DNA from: Limonium bicolor
Taxonomy: Eukaryota; Streptophyta; Magnoliopsida; Caryophyllales; Plumbaginaceae
DNA: 64,000 nucleotides
Reading direction: 5' to 3'
NCBI GenBank assembly: GCA_023374045.1
Contig: CM041780.1
Location: forward strand, 174,385,866-174,449,865
The notes under the pieces are model-generated. The model was not told the DNA's origin, made no database searches, and saw nothing but the letters and a program-made list of their open reading frames with translations. Each line of letters starts with the position of its first letter. The first letter of the stretch is position 1. Shown piece by piece: positions 10,285 through 21,559 of this stretch. Made by a program: the position numbers and the translations under genes.

Positions 10285-10643
10285 CTCTTTTAAGGGGGAT
10301 ATACTGGCATACTCCTCCTTCGTTATCTCATCCGGATTATGCCTTGTTGCATTGTTAGTAGAGGGAGAACAGTATTAGTAGTGTGAGAGGTGTATTTATG
10401 TACGTAGTTTTACATTGTGGCACAGAAGTTTGTCACGGTTGTGTTTTGTTTCAGTTTATATTTTGATTCACTTTGATTTGATTTCGTTACTCTCGAGTGG
10501 AATGTTGAAATGGAAATAAAGGATTGGAATGGTATGGAATTTCATTGGAATTATTATTGTCTCAGCACACCCGAAGCGGTGTGAGTGCCTATTAGTTGAT
10601 TGTTAAACTTCGAGGCGAAGTTTCTTTTAAGGGGGATATACTG
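10285..10643 (+). other. E1 3' non-coding region with duplicated polypurine tract
   Basis: CTTTTAAGGGGGATATACTG occurs twice: at about 10286-10305, shortly after the pol stop, and at about 10623-10642, abutting the 3' LTR. The second is the functional position for plus-strand priming. The roughly 340 bases between them are non-coding. E2 shows the same doubled arrangement. Confidence 0.8.
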
Positions 10644-13600
10644 AAATAACCATAAATTAATTTAAATTAATTTAGGGGATTTCTTTATTAAATATTAAAT
10701 TATTATGGAATTATGAATATTAAATTATTATATGGAATTGTGAAATTTATTTAGGGGTTTTCTCCTATTTAACCCTAATTATTATATATTATTATATAGT
10801 ATTATGAATTTAATAATAAGATTTATAAGTCAATAAATCTTGGGAAAATTTCTAAACACTCCAACTATATTATAAAGATTTTAGGAAGTGTTGGAACATT
10901 GTTTTGAAACATAAAAGTCAATATAAAATTCTAGAAACCTTAAAGCTTATTAAGCCTTGCTAGGGTTGACTTTTTGAGAATGGTCAAACCAGGCCATGAA
11001 ACCTATACCAATAAATAGGTTATGGAAAACCATGAAGATCGATAAAAAGAACGTCAAAAACGGATCATCCTAGCCAAAGTTATGATCAAATGAAGTTTAG
11101 AGCCAAAATTTTGAAAAAAGGGCGACGTGGCAGCTGCTGACTCATCGCGTGCCTCGGTAATCGTGCCCCAACACTTAGACAGATTTATCTCCTATATTTC
11201 CGGAACAGAAAATCAGGTTTTGCCCTATCTTGTGACCTTCATAACTTTCTCATCTTAAGGAATTTTTGAGTGCCGTCTTCTTTGTTGCCTTCTCCTACAT
11301 TCCCTCTAAACAACCATAACTCACACAAACCCTAACTCGTTCTAAATCAACCGGAAATCTGAGCCAAAGTAGCCACCCTGCAAAAACCGAAACTGCAGTT
11401 CCAGTTTTTCCCTTCGAATCAGGTAACTTCGACTAGCCATAACTTCTTCGTTTCTCATCCAAATTTCATGTTCTTTAGCTCGTTTTGAAGAGCTCTAATC
11501 CCTCTAAAACTTTCATGTTGATGACCTAAGCCAATTCCCAACCGTTTGGAAGAACAAGGTGTCTAAAGTTTCGGTTTCGCCAGTACATAAAATCATACCG
11601 AAACTGTAAGGTATAAACTCGTGACTTGCGACTTTAATTTCTTTCTGTGTGTTGCGAGTTAGGATTAGTTCTTGTTATCAATATGTAGAGGTAAGTTTGC
11701 TCTTTCGATTAGCCCTTACATAGCCTAACTCGATCCGTACTGCAAGTTATAGATCCTCATCTCGGCTTGTGCACTGCTCGAAAACTCGAATTTTTCCAGA
11801 ACTCCAGATTCGAATTCCCCCGTTTTTGCAACTCCGGTGAGTTTCCGATCAAATTGCTCCGATATTGCTGTTCGTAGTCATGTTACCGGCCTAACCCATG
11901 TCTCAATTTAATCAATTACGTGCCAGATTAGGAGAATTTGTCAGATTAGTTTTCGAATCGAACTTTGAACCCTAACTTCGAACTGAATTCGAAATCCATT
12001 GAATACTGCATTATAATTGGGGAAATCGGTGTCATTAGAACCGAAATTTGATTTCGAAACCATAGAAACAAGAATCACACGATTTCGTTCTGTAGATTAG
12101 GAGATAATGACGATTTAGTACTCGGGATTAGTTTTGCCTTCGCTGATGAACTCAACGTTCAGGGGCCGTCCGATCTCGTTTTAAACGATTGGACGGCCGA
12201 GATTAGATCGGGTAATTAAAAAAATGTTATAAGTTTCTATTAATTTCAGTAAATAACCCTAACTTGTTGAATTAATTTAAATACCTTCCCGAATGTGTTT
12301 TGACTTAAAATTTTAGCCATAGATTCCTTATTTAATATAGTTTATTTTGATGTAAATTATTATGGTTTTGGAGTTTTTAAACATAAGTTATGATTTTTGC
12401 AAGGTTCGGGTTTTCTGGAATTATTTGGCTAATTTAAAAGATATTTGTTACGAAATAAAATTTTTACAATATGTCTAAAATGTTGTTGTTACTGTATATT
12501 AAATTTGGGGATTTTTGGGCAATGGTAAAAGGTTTTAAAAATTGTGTTTGTGAGTTTTTCATAAGAATAACTTATAATATATAGTTTTAATGTAACCAAA
12601 AATTTCAGTATGGTTTGTTAATGAACCTTTTAAGCTGGGGTAAATAAGGGAACTAAATTAACATTTTATAACAGTAAGTTTATAAATGTTTTGGTATTAG
12701 CTTTTAAGAGAAGTGAAATTATTTACATATATGTATATATACTTATTTAAGTAGAAACTTATATAAATCAAGGAATTTAATTATCCTACATTTTATTTAT
12801 TATATTATACGGGAGTTAATATTTTTAATTAAACTGAGGAATAAATATATATATTTTTACACATTTATAAAAAGGGAATAAAGTAGTAACTTAGAGTAAA
12901 ACAAGGAACTAATAAATTAACACTTATAATAACTAAATATTATAAGAGCTGGAATCCTAAGACATAGTAAAAGAAATACTTTATGAAACGTACTTGGGAT
13001 ACAGTTTAAGGTTGTAGTAATAAGATAGTTTAAATATAATAAGTTACATAGGGAATGTCTTAGTTAAATTCTAATACGGGTATACTTATATATATTAAAT
13101 ATATAAAGGGAACACTTTATTTTATAAACCATATGTCGGTTGTGTTAAGCCTAGAAGTTATTAAACATAAATAAATATAGTAAAATTTCCTAAAAATGTT
13201 ATGGATAAATTTTAATACATAAAGATATATATAAATATATATGTATATAAAAACATTAAAATAGATGAGGGAAATAATATTCCTTGTGATAGTTAAAATA
13301 AGTAGATTATATATATATGTTAAACCTTAGGTTTTAGTCGGTGTGTAATTAAATAGTCACTATTAACTTAAGGGTTTAATTACACAACATAAACGTAACA
13401 CGGTCTTGGGCTAACCTACTAAGCCCAAGTCTATGAACTCCAAAAGCCCACTTAAACAATTCAAAGAGAGTTTGGGCCACTCTCAGGAATAAATTCTAAA
13501 TCATTCCAAACTAAACGAAATGGGCCTAACAAAGGATTTAGTTAACAAGTCAAGCCCAAACCTTTGTAAGAGAATAATGGTAAACCTGGAACTATTAATC

Positions 13601-14872
13601 AGCAAAAGGAGGGTTGTTTAGTTTATAAGTCCCTTAACTAATCGACACTTGGAACACCTTAATTATAGGTTACTATTGGGGAATCACTTATTCGAGTTAG
13701 TTATTGTTCTTCACATACCAGGTATGATTTCTCGTACTCCGTTACTTTTGCTGATTGACTTATGAGACATTTTCAAAAAACGCTAACTGACTTTAAGAGG
13801 AATTTCTAAAAAGGAATTGGTTGTGTGACTAACTCAGCTTGTGTGACTAACTGAGCCTTGAGTATGAAACTTACATGGGTATTGGTTCCTTCTATTGGGT
13901 GCCCCGTTAGACATTGACTGCTTAGGGTTTACGCTTCTGCACTCTGTAGGACTGAGTGTTTTGGTATTGCTCTGGGTAGTTAATGATCAAGTGGGAATTT
14001 GGAAAAAGGTCAATCCTGGAAAATTCTTCTTTCGACTCTGGATATCGTTTCATCCATGAGCTGGTTCTTGAGGTTTCGACGTGCGCGCGTCATCTATGGT
14101 AACAGTGAGGGACTGTATATCCCCTGTCCCAAAAAGGGACGTGATAGACAGTGAGGGGCTGTATATCCCCTGTCCCAAAAAGGGACGTGATAGACAGTGA
14201 GGGGCTGTATATCCCCTGTCCTAAAAGGACGTACTTGGCGGTGGGGGCCATCTCTCCCTGTTGAATTATTCCATTCTTGAGTTATTGGTTCTTGGATCTA
14301 TCTTATCATTCCTAGTCCTTTGTGACTATCTGAGTCTTTCTACTCCTAACGGGAATTGGTTTAACTAAGGAAATGGATGTTCACTAACACATGATGTGAT
14401 TTTGTTTCACTAACTTTATCTTTCTGTTATTAACCTTTATTCTTTCTTGATATCTTGATTTGGTGATTTGTGAAATGCTTTGTTCCTCTGAGTGGTTTAA
14501 GTGATTGTTTTCAAGCTATTATTTATTTAAGAGTTGTATTATAAGTTTGTTTTTGGAGGATCGTACCAGTTCCATTCCAGGGAACTGACCCACCCCACTC
14601 GGGGTGGGCTGCTTGGTTTTATCTTGCAGGTACGAGTTATTTTACAGGTGACCACGAAGAGTACGAGTGATTGGGATGGGATTAGGCTTTGAGAGTTTAT
14701 GTGTTTTTATTGCTGTTTTACTTTTGTTAAGTTTTCTCGAGGTTCAGGCCGTGACTGTTGTAATCATTAAGTTGTATTTTGGTGAGTTTGGTACCGGGTG
14801 TTTGGAACCCGATGGTCTGTACGCCTTTAGTATTTTATTTCCGCTATAAATATGTTAAATAGGGGCGTTACA
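10642..14872 (+). repeat. 3' LTR of E1
   Basis: This matches the 5' LTR end to end, from TGAAATAACCA to GCGTTACA, with scattered single-base and small indel differences, including the three-copy tandem repeat at about 14104-14230. A short open frame at 14667-14849 is not a gene: it is absent as an open frame in the other LTR copy. The next bases, ATAATACTTAG, belong to the interrupted reversed LTR. Confidence 0.93.
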
Positions 14873-15082
14873 ATAATACTTAGAAATCCACTTTGGATCC
14901 TATTTGAGGTCATACAATCTCCATGGTGTCTTAAAGCACATTTTTTTGCTTTACCGATCTTAAGGCATGTTTTGCCTTGTTGAGATCTTTAGATTGTTCC
15001 TCAATGGTATTTAGATGTTTATTAACCATCTTAGATCATTAATAGTTCATCTAATTATGTTTTTAAGGTTAGGGGTATTACA
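14873..15082 (-). repeat. Reversed E2-family LTR fragment (E1 target)
   Basis: This is the reverse complement of the first roughly 210 bases of the E2 LTR (compare 28725-28935): the same GGATCCAAAGTGGAT-type segment, the same AAGGCATGCTTTGCC-like stretch, and a terminal GGTTAGGGGTATTACA in place of TGAAATACCCCTAACC. The rest of this LTR must lie left of the window, beyond the E1 5' LTR. Its outer end at 15082 abuts the F-box pseudogene, so E1 inserted into an older LTR. Confidence 0.85.
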
Positions 15083-16330
15083 GGTACCGTATTATACTCC
15101 AACAACAACAAGCTCTCAACATAAGGAGCAATATAACCAGGCTTATTGTAAGCCGCAAATAGACGCTTGAACCCTTCTCACTATGATCATGAGTATCATT
15201 CAAACTACAAGAATACAAATTCCATGATCGAGATAGGAATAACACATCGCGCTCATGTAAACGTACACAGAAGATGTTGTGAAAAGGCAAAACAGTACTT
15301 ATTTGATATCTTTTAGTCCAGCTCCAGCAGCATCCTCCTTTTCTTTTGTTGGAAGAAGCAGAAGAAGAAGAAGGTGTCTCCTCCATCGCCTAGATTATGA
15401 TAAATGGATCCGGAGAACAAAATTATGCCAGAAACCCTAGAGTGGATCCATGTAAAGTGATGAGTTTAAGTTGCATAGGCGCACTAAGACTGTTGATTTT
15501 ATCAACAGGTAACTGAGTATATGATAGCTTGTCGGGGCAGGTTAAACGGAAGGACATCATTTTCACTTTCAGACTTCGTGTACAATCTAGTCCAATCCAA
15601 TGTGCTGATCCACCAATACAAGCACTGCTGCCGATACCACAACTCTGGCCAACAATAAAAGTAGGGACTGTATCACTATTGTTGTTGGTCTGATCTACTA
15701 CTCTCTGCCATGAACGTGACTTTAGTGAGAACACGTTAATGATAGGTGTGAAATCTGTTTTGAGAATGTAACGGTGATGGCTTAACATCACCACTTTGTA
15801 GTCATCATTAGGGTCATCACGCAGTAAATACAAGTGAATCTCGAGTTGTGTGTATAGGTAGGGTTCAGATTGTTTCATAGGCGGTGGTGGAAGGTAGATT
15901 GCATTACGAATTGAAGGGTTCCAGAGTATGATTTTGTCTTCCAATTTCTTAGACGCTAGAGTTTTGTATCCACCCAGAAGAAGAATCAGCCCGTCAAGTA
16001 CACTACATAACTCCCACGTTGATGATGACTGGAATTGAAATATATTCAAAGCTGCCGCTCATCGGTATGTTGTGGAGCAGCGGAGGACCAATTGGGTACT
16101 CGATTTATGAACAGAAGGTGTTTCTGAGAAAATAAGATAGGGATTGTGGAAGTTATTGGGGCAATTTTTTAGGTGTCTTCTTGAAAAGTATGGGTCTTCC
16201 ATAATGGATTTTCATGTTTTTGAAACTGATTTGAACTGTAGGAGAGACTTCAGTTCAGATAGGTGAGGATTTTAGAACACAATTCCAATGGAATGTAGGA
16301 ATTTGAAAGGTTCTTCTTAGCTTTCTTCAT
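15083..16330 (-). pseudogene. F-box protein with F-box-associated domain, degenerate
   Basis: On the minus strand the ATG at 16330 opens an F-box (PLELCSKILTYL, then LLQFKSVSKT). The helix is broken by a small deletion after LTYL and by TGA where Trp is expected (KT*KSIMEDPYF). After another shift near 16020 a long F-box-associated region is open to 15423: LILLLGGYKT, IILWNPSIRNAIYLPPP, VFSLKSRSWQRV and GSAHWIG. A further frame change leads to a C-terminal YVESLLLLE-like end near 15100. The family forms substrate receptors of SCF ubiquitin ligases. Several independent lesions make this a pseudogene, truncated at the LTR junction. Confidence 0.85.
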
Positions 16331-16690
16331 TGCGGGATCAACGAGTGTGGTGATGGGAGAAAACGCCAGAAAAGAGTAAGTAACTCCTTTTTTTATAAGC
16401 ATGGTAGACTCCTACTTGCTATTGATCAGATAAGATACCCCTTTTTATGAAAACACAATTGTTACTAAAATTAACGAATCCCAATATTTTATCACTGTTG
16501 GTTGAATATATTTATCTACATGGATAGATATTACTTTTTTTATATGCAATTGTTGTATGAGTCCTAAAAATCAACACTAACTATTAACAAAGAACCCTTA
16601 AAAATCTAGAGCGAATAAGAAAAATTGTCTTTATTTTCTTCAGTGCTTAACAATAAATAACTAATTTTGTTTTCGATAAGTTGGGCACTA
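16331..16690. other. Intergenic, no gene seen
   Basis: AT-rich sequence between the F-box pseudogene start and the LINE tail. I see no coding signal, RNA gene or clear repeat. It may include the former F-box promoter. Confidence 0.5.
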
Positions 16691-16860
16691 GGGCCATTTT
16701 TATTAATTTAGAAATTTAGATGGGTTTGTTGGGCCTCGTTAAAACCTCCCGAAGCAAACTCTATGGGAAAAAACTTCGGGAGGGAAAAGAGTACCCCCCA
16801 TTCGAATACAGTCCTATATTTCTAGAACCACGAAACATACTCTAAATCGGAGCTTAGACA

Positions 16861-18039
16861 TTACACAAAATCCTTCAGAGACGACGTGCCAATAAACCGC
16901 TCACACGGAAGTGGAAGGTCTTTCCACCAGGTCCTTGTCCACCTCCACACCCCAAGCTTTATCCTTGTCGCAGTTTTATCAACTGCAAGTGGTTCTTCCC
17001 GAAAGATGTTGTTGTTTCGGGCCAGCCAAATATAATAAACACCATAGCAAAGAGTGGATTTCCAGATTCTATGCGCTCTCTTACTGAGTTTGATCGAGAA
17101 CCAATCCTTGTATACTTCCACTGTTGTTGGTTTAAAGGAGAAGGAGATATTCCACCATCGACTGACTGCGTCCCAAACCGGCTGAATACGTGGGCAGAGG
17201 AAGAGGAGGTGTTCCAGCGTTTCCATACTTCGTGCGCACCAGGGGCACATACTTTGCCCAATGAGGATTATACTTCTTTCAAACAGCACTTCCTTTGTTA
17301 CAAGACCTTGCATAAGGGCTATCCACAACGTTGTTGCTACCCTTGGTTCGCATAGACCCCTCCATATTTCTTTTAATGTTCCGACTACACCTCCATCTGC
17401 TACAGGCGCAATACTATGGGTTGTCGCCCTGCATATCTCACTCGTGATCGATCTCCTTTGAGTTTCCCCTTCCCAGAAACACTCGTCTGGTTCCAATTCA
17501 TTCGTTGGTTTCGTGCTCAGCCTAGAATATAAATCGGCTACCAGTCTGTCCTCATAAGCAAACAGGGGGCGCCGCCATCGTAGGTTCCAGGTCCACTCTC
17601 CATCCTCCCAAACACCCATATCCGAGATGAAACCATCAGGTTGCTCGCTCAAGTGGTATAACCTGGGAAAGGTTTCTTTAAGCGTACCTTCCTGTAGCCA
17701 CCGGTCAAACCAGAATTTAGTCAGCTTCCCATCGTTCACCCTTATGCTGATCTTTTCCTGTAATACATTCTTGACTTTCTCATCCTTTTCGGTGGCTTTG
17801 ACTATCGCTGTCCATATGCCGTTAAACTTCTCCACGTTTTGATCTAGTTCCCCTGCATGCATCCCTTTTCTAGATCGATAAATCGAGCGTACCACCCTGT
17901 TCCACATCGTATTCTGTCCTCGGGAAAACGTCCAGCGCCACTTTGCCAAAAAAGCAAGGTTTTTTGCCTGCAGGTTAGTAAATCCCAGTCCACCAATAGC
18001 CTTTGGTTTTGACAATTTCTCCCAGGCTATCAGGGCCAT
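16861..18039 (-). CDS. LINE ORF2, C-terminal domain with RT zinc-binding region
   Basis: The frame from 18039 reads LIAWEKLSKPKAIGGLGFTN, the usual post-RT motif, then a tryptophan-rich stretch. The zinc-binding motif MCPWCARSMETLEHLLFLC follows (CX2C, then H and C), as in the zf-RVT family of plant LINEs, ending in KSTLCYGVYYIWLARNN. It is separated from the RT block by a stop or frame change at about 18040-18076. Plus-strand open frames here are shadows. Confidence 0.88.
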   Translation of the reverse strand: MALIAWEKLSKPKAIGGLGFTNLQAKNLAFLAKWRWTFSRGQNTMWNRVVRSIYRSRKGMHAGELDQNVEKFNGIWTAIVKATEKDEKVKNVLQEKISIRVNDGKLTKFWFDRWLQEGTLKETFPRLYHLSEQPDGFISDMGVWEDGEWTWNLRWRRPLFAYEDRLVADLYSRLSTKPTNELEPDECFWEGETQRRSITSEICRATTHSIAPVADGGVVGTLKEIWRGLCEPRVATTLWIALMQGLVTKEVLFERSIILIGQSMCPWCARSMETLEHLLFLCPRIQPVWDAVSRWWNISFSFKPTTVEVYKDWFSIKLSKRAHRIWKSTLCYGVYYIWLARNNNIFREEPLAVDKTATRIKLGVWRWTRTWWKDLPLPCERFIGTSSLKDFV

Positions 18040-18075
18040 AAATTTTGTACTACTTTTCCCCCAGAAGAATTTACG

Positions 18076-19665
18076 CTAAAGCGAGGCTAGCTTCTTTCTT
18101 ACCTTAACCGGTATGACAAACATGCTTGCATAATAGAGGGGGATCGATTCGAGGACGGAGCGTACCAGGGTGGCGCGCCCTGCCTTAGAGAGGCTTGATG
18201 CTTTCCATGCGGCGAGCTTGTTCTCGACTCGTTGGATAACCGGCTCCCATGTGCTAAGTTTCCTCGGGTTTGCGCCTAGAGGGCACCCAAGGTACGTGCT
18301 TGGGAGAGTCCCCACTTTGCACTGGAAGATCTTCTCCACTAGTAAGATATCCTCCGGTTGACAATTAATGCAAAACGCGGTCGATTTGTCCTTGTTGAGG
18401 AGCAGGCCAGTCATCTCTCCAAAGGTAACTATCAGCCTATGAAATTGGGTGAGCTCCTCCTTATCCATATCAATAAACAGCATAATATCGTCGGCAAACT
18501 GCAGATGGGTAATTCTCACTTGGTCCGCCCCTACCAGCAAACCCCTGATCTCGTTTTGTGCCAGCGCTCCTTGTATAAGCCAGTTTAATGCTTCCACAAT
18601 AATAACAAAGAGGGCCGGGGATAATGGGTCACCTTGGCGAAGACCCCTGGTTGGATTGAAAGGCTTTATAGGCGACCCGTTAACGAGGATAGATATCCTT
18701 GCAGTAGTGACACACTCCCTTATCCACCCTCGCCAGCGATCACCAAAGCCCATATCTTCAAGCATCATATCTAGGCAGTCCCAAGATGCGCAGTCATATG
18801 CCTTTCTTAGGTCGATTTTTAGCAGTACACCTTTTCTCTTTCACTGTTTCAACCATCTAATTACCTCATTCGCCACAAACAGACCTTCCAAGATGTTCCG
18901 TCCTTTAACAAAGGCTGATTGCGCTTCACCAATTATACTTGGCATCACACCGCTGATTCTTCTTGCTAGGAGCTTAGCAATAACTTTATATAGGCACCCA
19001 ACCATGCTGATGGGTCTATAGTCCTCCAGACGAGATGCATCACTCCTTTTCGGTATGAGAGTGATCCATGTGGTGTTAATACCTCGTTGTAGTCTTCCTC
19101 TGATAAAAAAGTCCCGTACATCCCTCACAAACTCTGACCCCACCACATGCCACATCTTTTTTATAAAGCGCATATTGTACCCATCAAACCCCGGGGCTTT
19201 CGAGCTATCACATTCTGCTACTGTTTGCTTAATCTCCTCTATCGTGGGAATGGTCTCCAACTGCATGGATTCGGTCAGTGATAGTTCTGGGTGGTGGATC
19301 GCAGGTGGCCCCAAGTCCGACATCCTGGCCGCTGTGTACAGGCGCATGTAATACTCGGTGATATGTGCTCTTATTTCTGCCTGGCCTCTGATCATGCCTA
19401 CGTCGCTTTCCAAGGCTGTGATTTGCTTTTTCCTTCTGTTGATCACTGCTTTCCGGTGGAAGTATCGTGTGTTATTGTCAGCCTCCGTCACCCATTTCTC
19501 CCGGGCCATCTGTCGCCAATATAACTCACTTTCTTTTTCTGCCTTATCCAGCCTAGCGCATGCCCCAGTTCGTTCAACCTCCAACGTTGGGTTAGGCCCT
19601 GCTTCCTCTATTTTTGATTCGATGTTCCTCAGCTCTTGTTGTGCTGACTCAATCTTCCGGTTCAT
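18076..19665 (-). CDS. LINE ORF2, reverse transcriptase domain (frameshifted)
   Basis: Two open blocks make up the RT. Block 19665-18841 has MAREKWVTEADNNTRYFHRK, the finger motifs PGFDGYNMRFIKKMW and TLIPKRSDASRLEDYRPISM, and SAFVKGRNILEGLF. Block 18768-18076 has GDPLSPALFVIIVEALN and the active site LQFADDIMLF with its two aspartates, then LNKDKSTAFCIN and YLGCPLGANPRK. A frame change near 18768-18841 separates them. The RT fold is recognisable, but no continuous protein can be made. Confidence 0.9.
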
Positions 19666-19756
19666 GTTTCCAAAGATGTCCCTGTTCCAGCGTCTGAGGG
19701 CACCTTTCAGGCTTCTCAGTTTATTGTGTGTAGTCCCATCTCTGAGTATTCCCCAT

Positions 19757-20545
19757 TCATTTTTTTACAAAGGCCTCGAATTGCGGATGTTCGAGCCAGG
19801 AGTCTAGGGCTCTGAAAGGTTTCGGACCCCAGTTTGTTTTTGCGCTGTCAAGGACTAACAACCGGTGATCTGAAATCGTCCACTCTTCTGACTTCAGGGA
19901 GCTATCCGGGTTTACTTCCAGCCACTGGCTAGTGGCGAACATGCGGTCCAGTTTGCTTAACGAGTCTCCCCTTCTCCATGTAAACTTCGAGTCGTGGAGC
20001 TGTAACTCGAATAGTTCCATGGAATCCACCCAATTTCCAAAGTCCTTCATACCTCTAGTTATCCTCATGCTGGTGTTGGGCTTTCTTTCCTCCAGAGCTA
20101 GGACTTCGTTAAAGTCTCCACATATTAACATGGCCGGGGACCAATTCATGCTTGCATGATGGATTTCTTCTAATGTTTCCTTGCGTTCACTTTCGTCACA
20201 GGGGGCGTAAACCATAACCACCGTGGTTATTATGCCATCTTCTAGGCTTCTCACCTCCAGCATTAGCCATCTTACACCTTTTTCTACTCTAATCACTTCC
20301 ACCTCTTCCTCATCCCAGAGAGCAATAATGCCTCCTGACCGACCTTGTGCGTGTATTTCCTCCCAAGCTAAGCTTGCTTTCTTCTTACCCCAGAAACTTG
20401 GGATCCTAGCGGCTGCACTACTGCTGTGTTTCGTTTCCAGTAGTCCTAATATTGACATCCTCTTGGCACGAGTTTCCTTCCTCATTTTTACCTCCTTATT
20501 CTTTGGCCCCAGACCTCTGATGTTCTGGAAGCCGATGATGACCAT
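19757..20545 (-). CDS. LINE ORF2, apurinic-type endonuclease domain
   Basis: The ATG at 20545 begins MVIIGFQNIRGLG, the usual start of plant L1 endonucleases. It continues with LLETKHSS, GGIIALWDEEEV, VVMVYAPCDE, LICGDFNEVL, and SKLDRMFAT ending EWTISDHRLLVLD. The GDFNE and SDH motifs carry the catalytic Asp, Asn and His residues. This domain nicks target DNA to prime reverse transcription. The frame is lost at about 19757; the next block continues in another frame from 19665. Confidence 0.88.
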   Translation of the reverse strand: MVIIGFQNIRGLGPKNKEVKMRKETRAKRMSILGLLETKHSSSAAARIPSFWGKKKASLAWEEIHAQGRSGGIIALWDEEEVEVIRVEKGVRWLMLEVRSLEDGIITTVVMVYAPCDESERKETLEEIHHASMNWSPAMLICGDFNEVLALEERKPNTSMRITRGMKDFGNWVDSMELFELQLHDSKFTWRRGDSLSKLDRMFATSQWLEVNPDSSLKSEEWTISDHRLLVLDSAKTNWGPKPFRALDSWLEHPQFEAFVKK

Positions 20546-20559
20546 CGCCTAACCTCCTA

Positions 20560-20940
20560 CTACTCTGTAGGCAGGTGTGATTGGAGTTGGGCTTGTATGT
20601 TGTTTTTCGTACGGGCTGGGTTTGGCAATCGACAGCCTAGCTTCTGGATCAGCTTCATGCATGCTTCTGCTTCAGCTCCTACATCGACAATTGCCCCTGT
20701 TTCATCTCTGGCTTTGGGCGTTTCTGGGTTCCGATTTTTGGGTTGGGAATTGAGGGGTTATTCAATTCGTAGGTTAATCCCTCCTCCCTGTTTGATTATC
20801 AGCTCTTTCGAACCCGCCCTTTGGATTGCTGTTGACGTATTATGGTAATCTTTCTCCACTATAATGGTATTACTTTCAGGCACCTTTTCGATTAGTGTGT
20901 TTTCTTCCTCTGTTATTATATTCCTTTCCGTGTCATTGTA
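20560..20940 (-). pseudogene. LINE ORF1, C-terminal remnant
   Basis: The minus-strand frame before ORF2 reads NTIIVEKDYHNTS, then after one in-frame stop ETGAIVDVGAEAEACMKL and NPARTKNNIQAQLQSHLPTE before its stop at 20560-20562, 15 bases before the ORF2 ATG. By position it should be the end of ORF1, the RNA-binding protein. No domain can be named in the remaining part. Confidence 0.5.
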
Positions 20941-20945
20941 TAATT

Positions 20946-21559
20946 ATGGTTAAAAGTGTAGAAATTTAAAATACACTACAAATATCATAATTGTATATTT
21001 AAATCTTTTTGATTAATTAATACGACTAATAGATAAGAAAAGTAGTTTTCTTTATGAAAATGAAAGCGGAATTTGAAAAGAAACGTATAAAAAAGGGATG
21101 AAGGTTGTTTTAAGGTTGAAATCATTTTTGAAACTATCTACATTTTCTCAATGAATTGATACTAAAAAGAACACACAAGGAAGGAAGATCTCATTTGGGT
21201 AAATGGGTTTTTCTGAAATAAATCAACCTATATTTTGTCTACTTCGATACTTTAAAAAATCGAAGAAATTTAATCATAATGTTGAAACCATTGACTAAAT
21301 ATTATATTTTAAAAAATCAAAACAAATAAATAAAGTGATGAAAATGTTTTATAAGTATAATAAACGGAAGAACTTATATACACAAACAAAATTAGTTACG
21401 ATATGATAAAATAAATATAGATCCACCCTCCTTAGAAAAGCGAACAATGAATTACTAGTCAAAGAGTGAAAATAGGGAGCGGGTGAGGAGTGAAAGTAGG
21501 AAGTGTCCTAGTGAAATTTATCTCCATAATTTTTTTAGGGATATCGCTCTCAATTTTCA
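20946..21559. other. AT-rich spacer, no gene seen
   Basis: Strongly AT-rich sequence with no open frame of note and no recognised terminal repeat, between the LINE truncation point and the AT-rich inverted-repeat element. Confidence 0.5.

Larger units (their letters stand above)
2..14872 (+). mobile_element. E1: Ty3/gypsy chromovirus (Tekay/Del-like) with captured AlkB domain
   Basis: This is a complete LTR retrotransposon. Two near-identical LTRs of about 4.23 kb, beginning TGAAATA and ending GCGTTACA, flank a 6.4 kb interior. The order is Met-tRNA primer site, gag, AlkB-like dioxygenase, protease, RT/RNase H, integrase, chromodomain-like tail, purine tract. That pol order and the chromodomain-like C-terminus place it in the chromoviruses, and the very long LTRs suit Tekay/Del. 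Several frameshifts and stops in pol make this copy non-autonomous. It sits inside a reversed LTR of the E2 family: the sequence from 14873 resumes that LTR. The 3' flank begins ATAAT, but the left duplication lies outside the window. Boundaries are firm; clade assignment rests on domain order and motifs read by eye. Confidence 0.93.
16690..20945 (-). mobile_element. L1-type LINE retrotransposon, 5'-truncated and frameshifted
   Basis: On the minus strand this reads as the C-terminal end of ORF1, a complete-order ORF2 (endonuclease, reverse transcriptase, zinc-binding region) and a 3' tail. The tail contains a GGTTTTAACGAGGC motif, characteristic of plant LINE 3' ends, near 16730-16750 and finishes in an A-rich stretch. 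The 5' end is lost within ORF1 near 20940, as expected of incomplete target-primed reverse transcription. I could not identify target-site duplications, so both outer limits are approximate. Confidence 0.85.

Noticed and set aside
14667..14849. Hydrophobic 60-codon open frame in the E1 3' LTR
   Set aside because: The matching 5' LTR region (about 4033-4195) does not keep the frame, and LTRs are not coding here.
18449..19021. Plus-strand 190-codon open frame
   Set aside because: It lies antisense to the LINE reverse transcriptase and shows no motif; it is a shadow frame.
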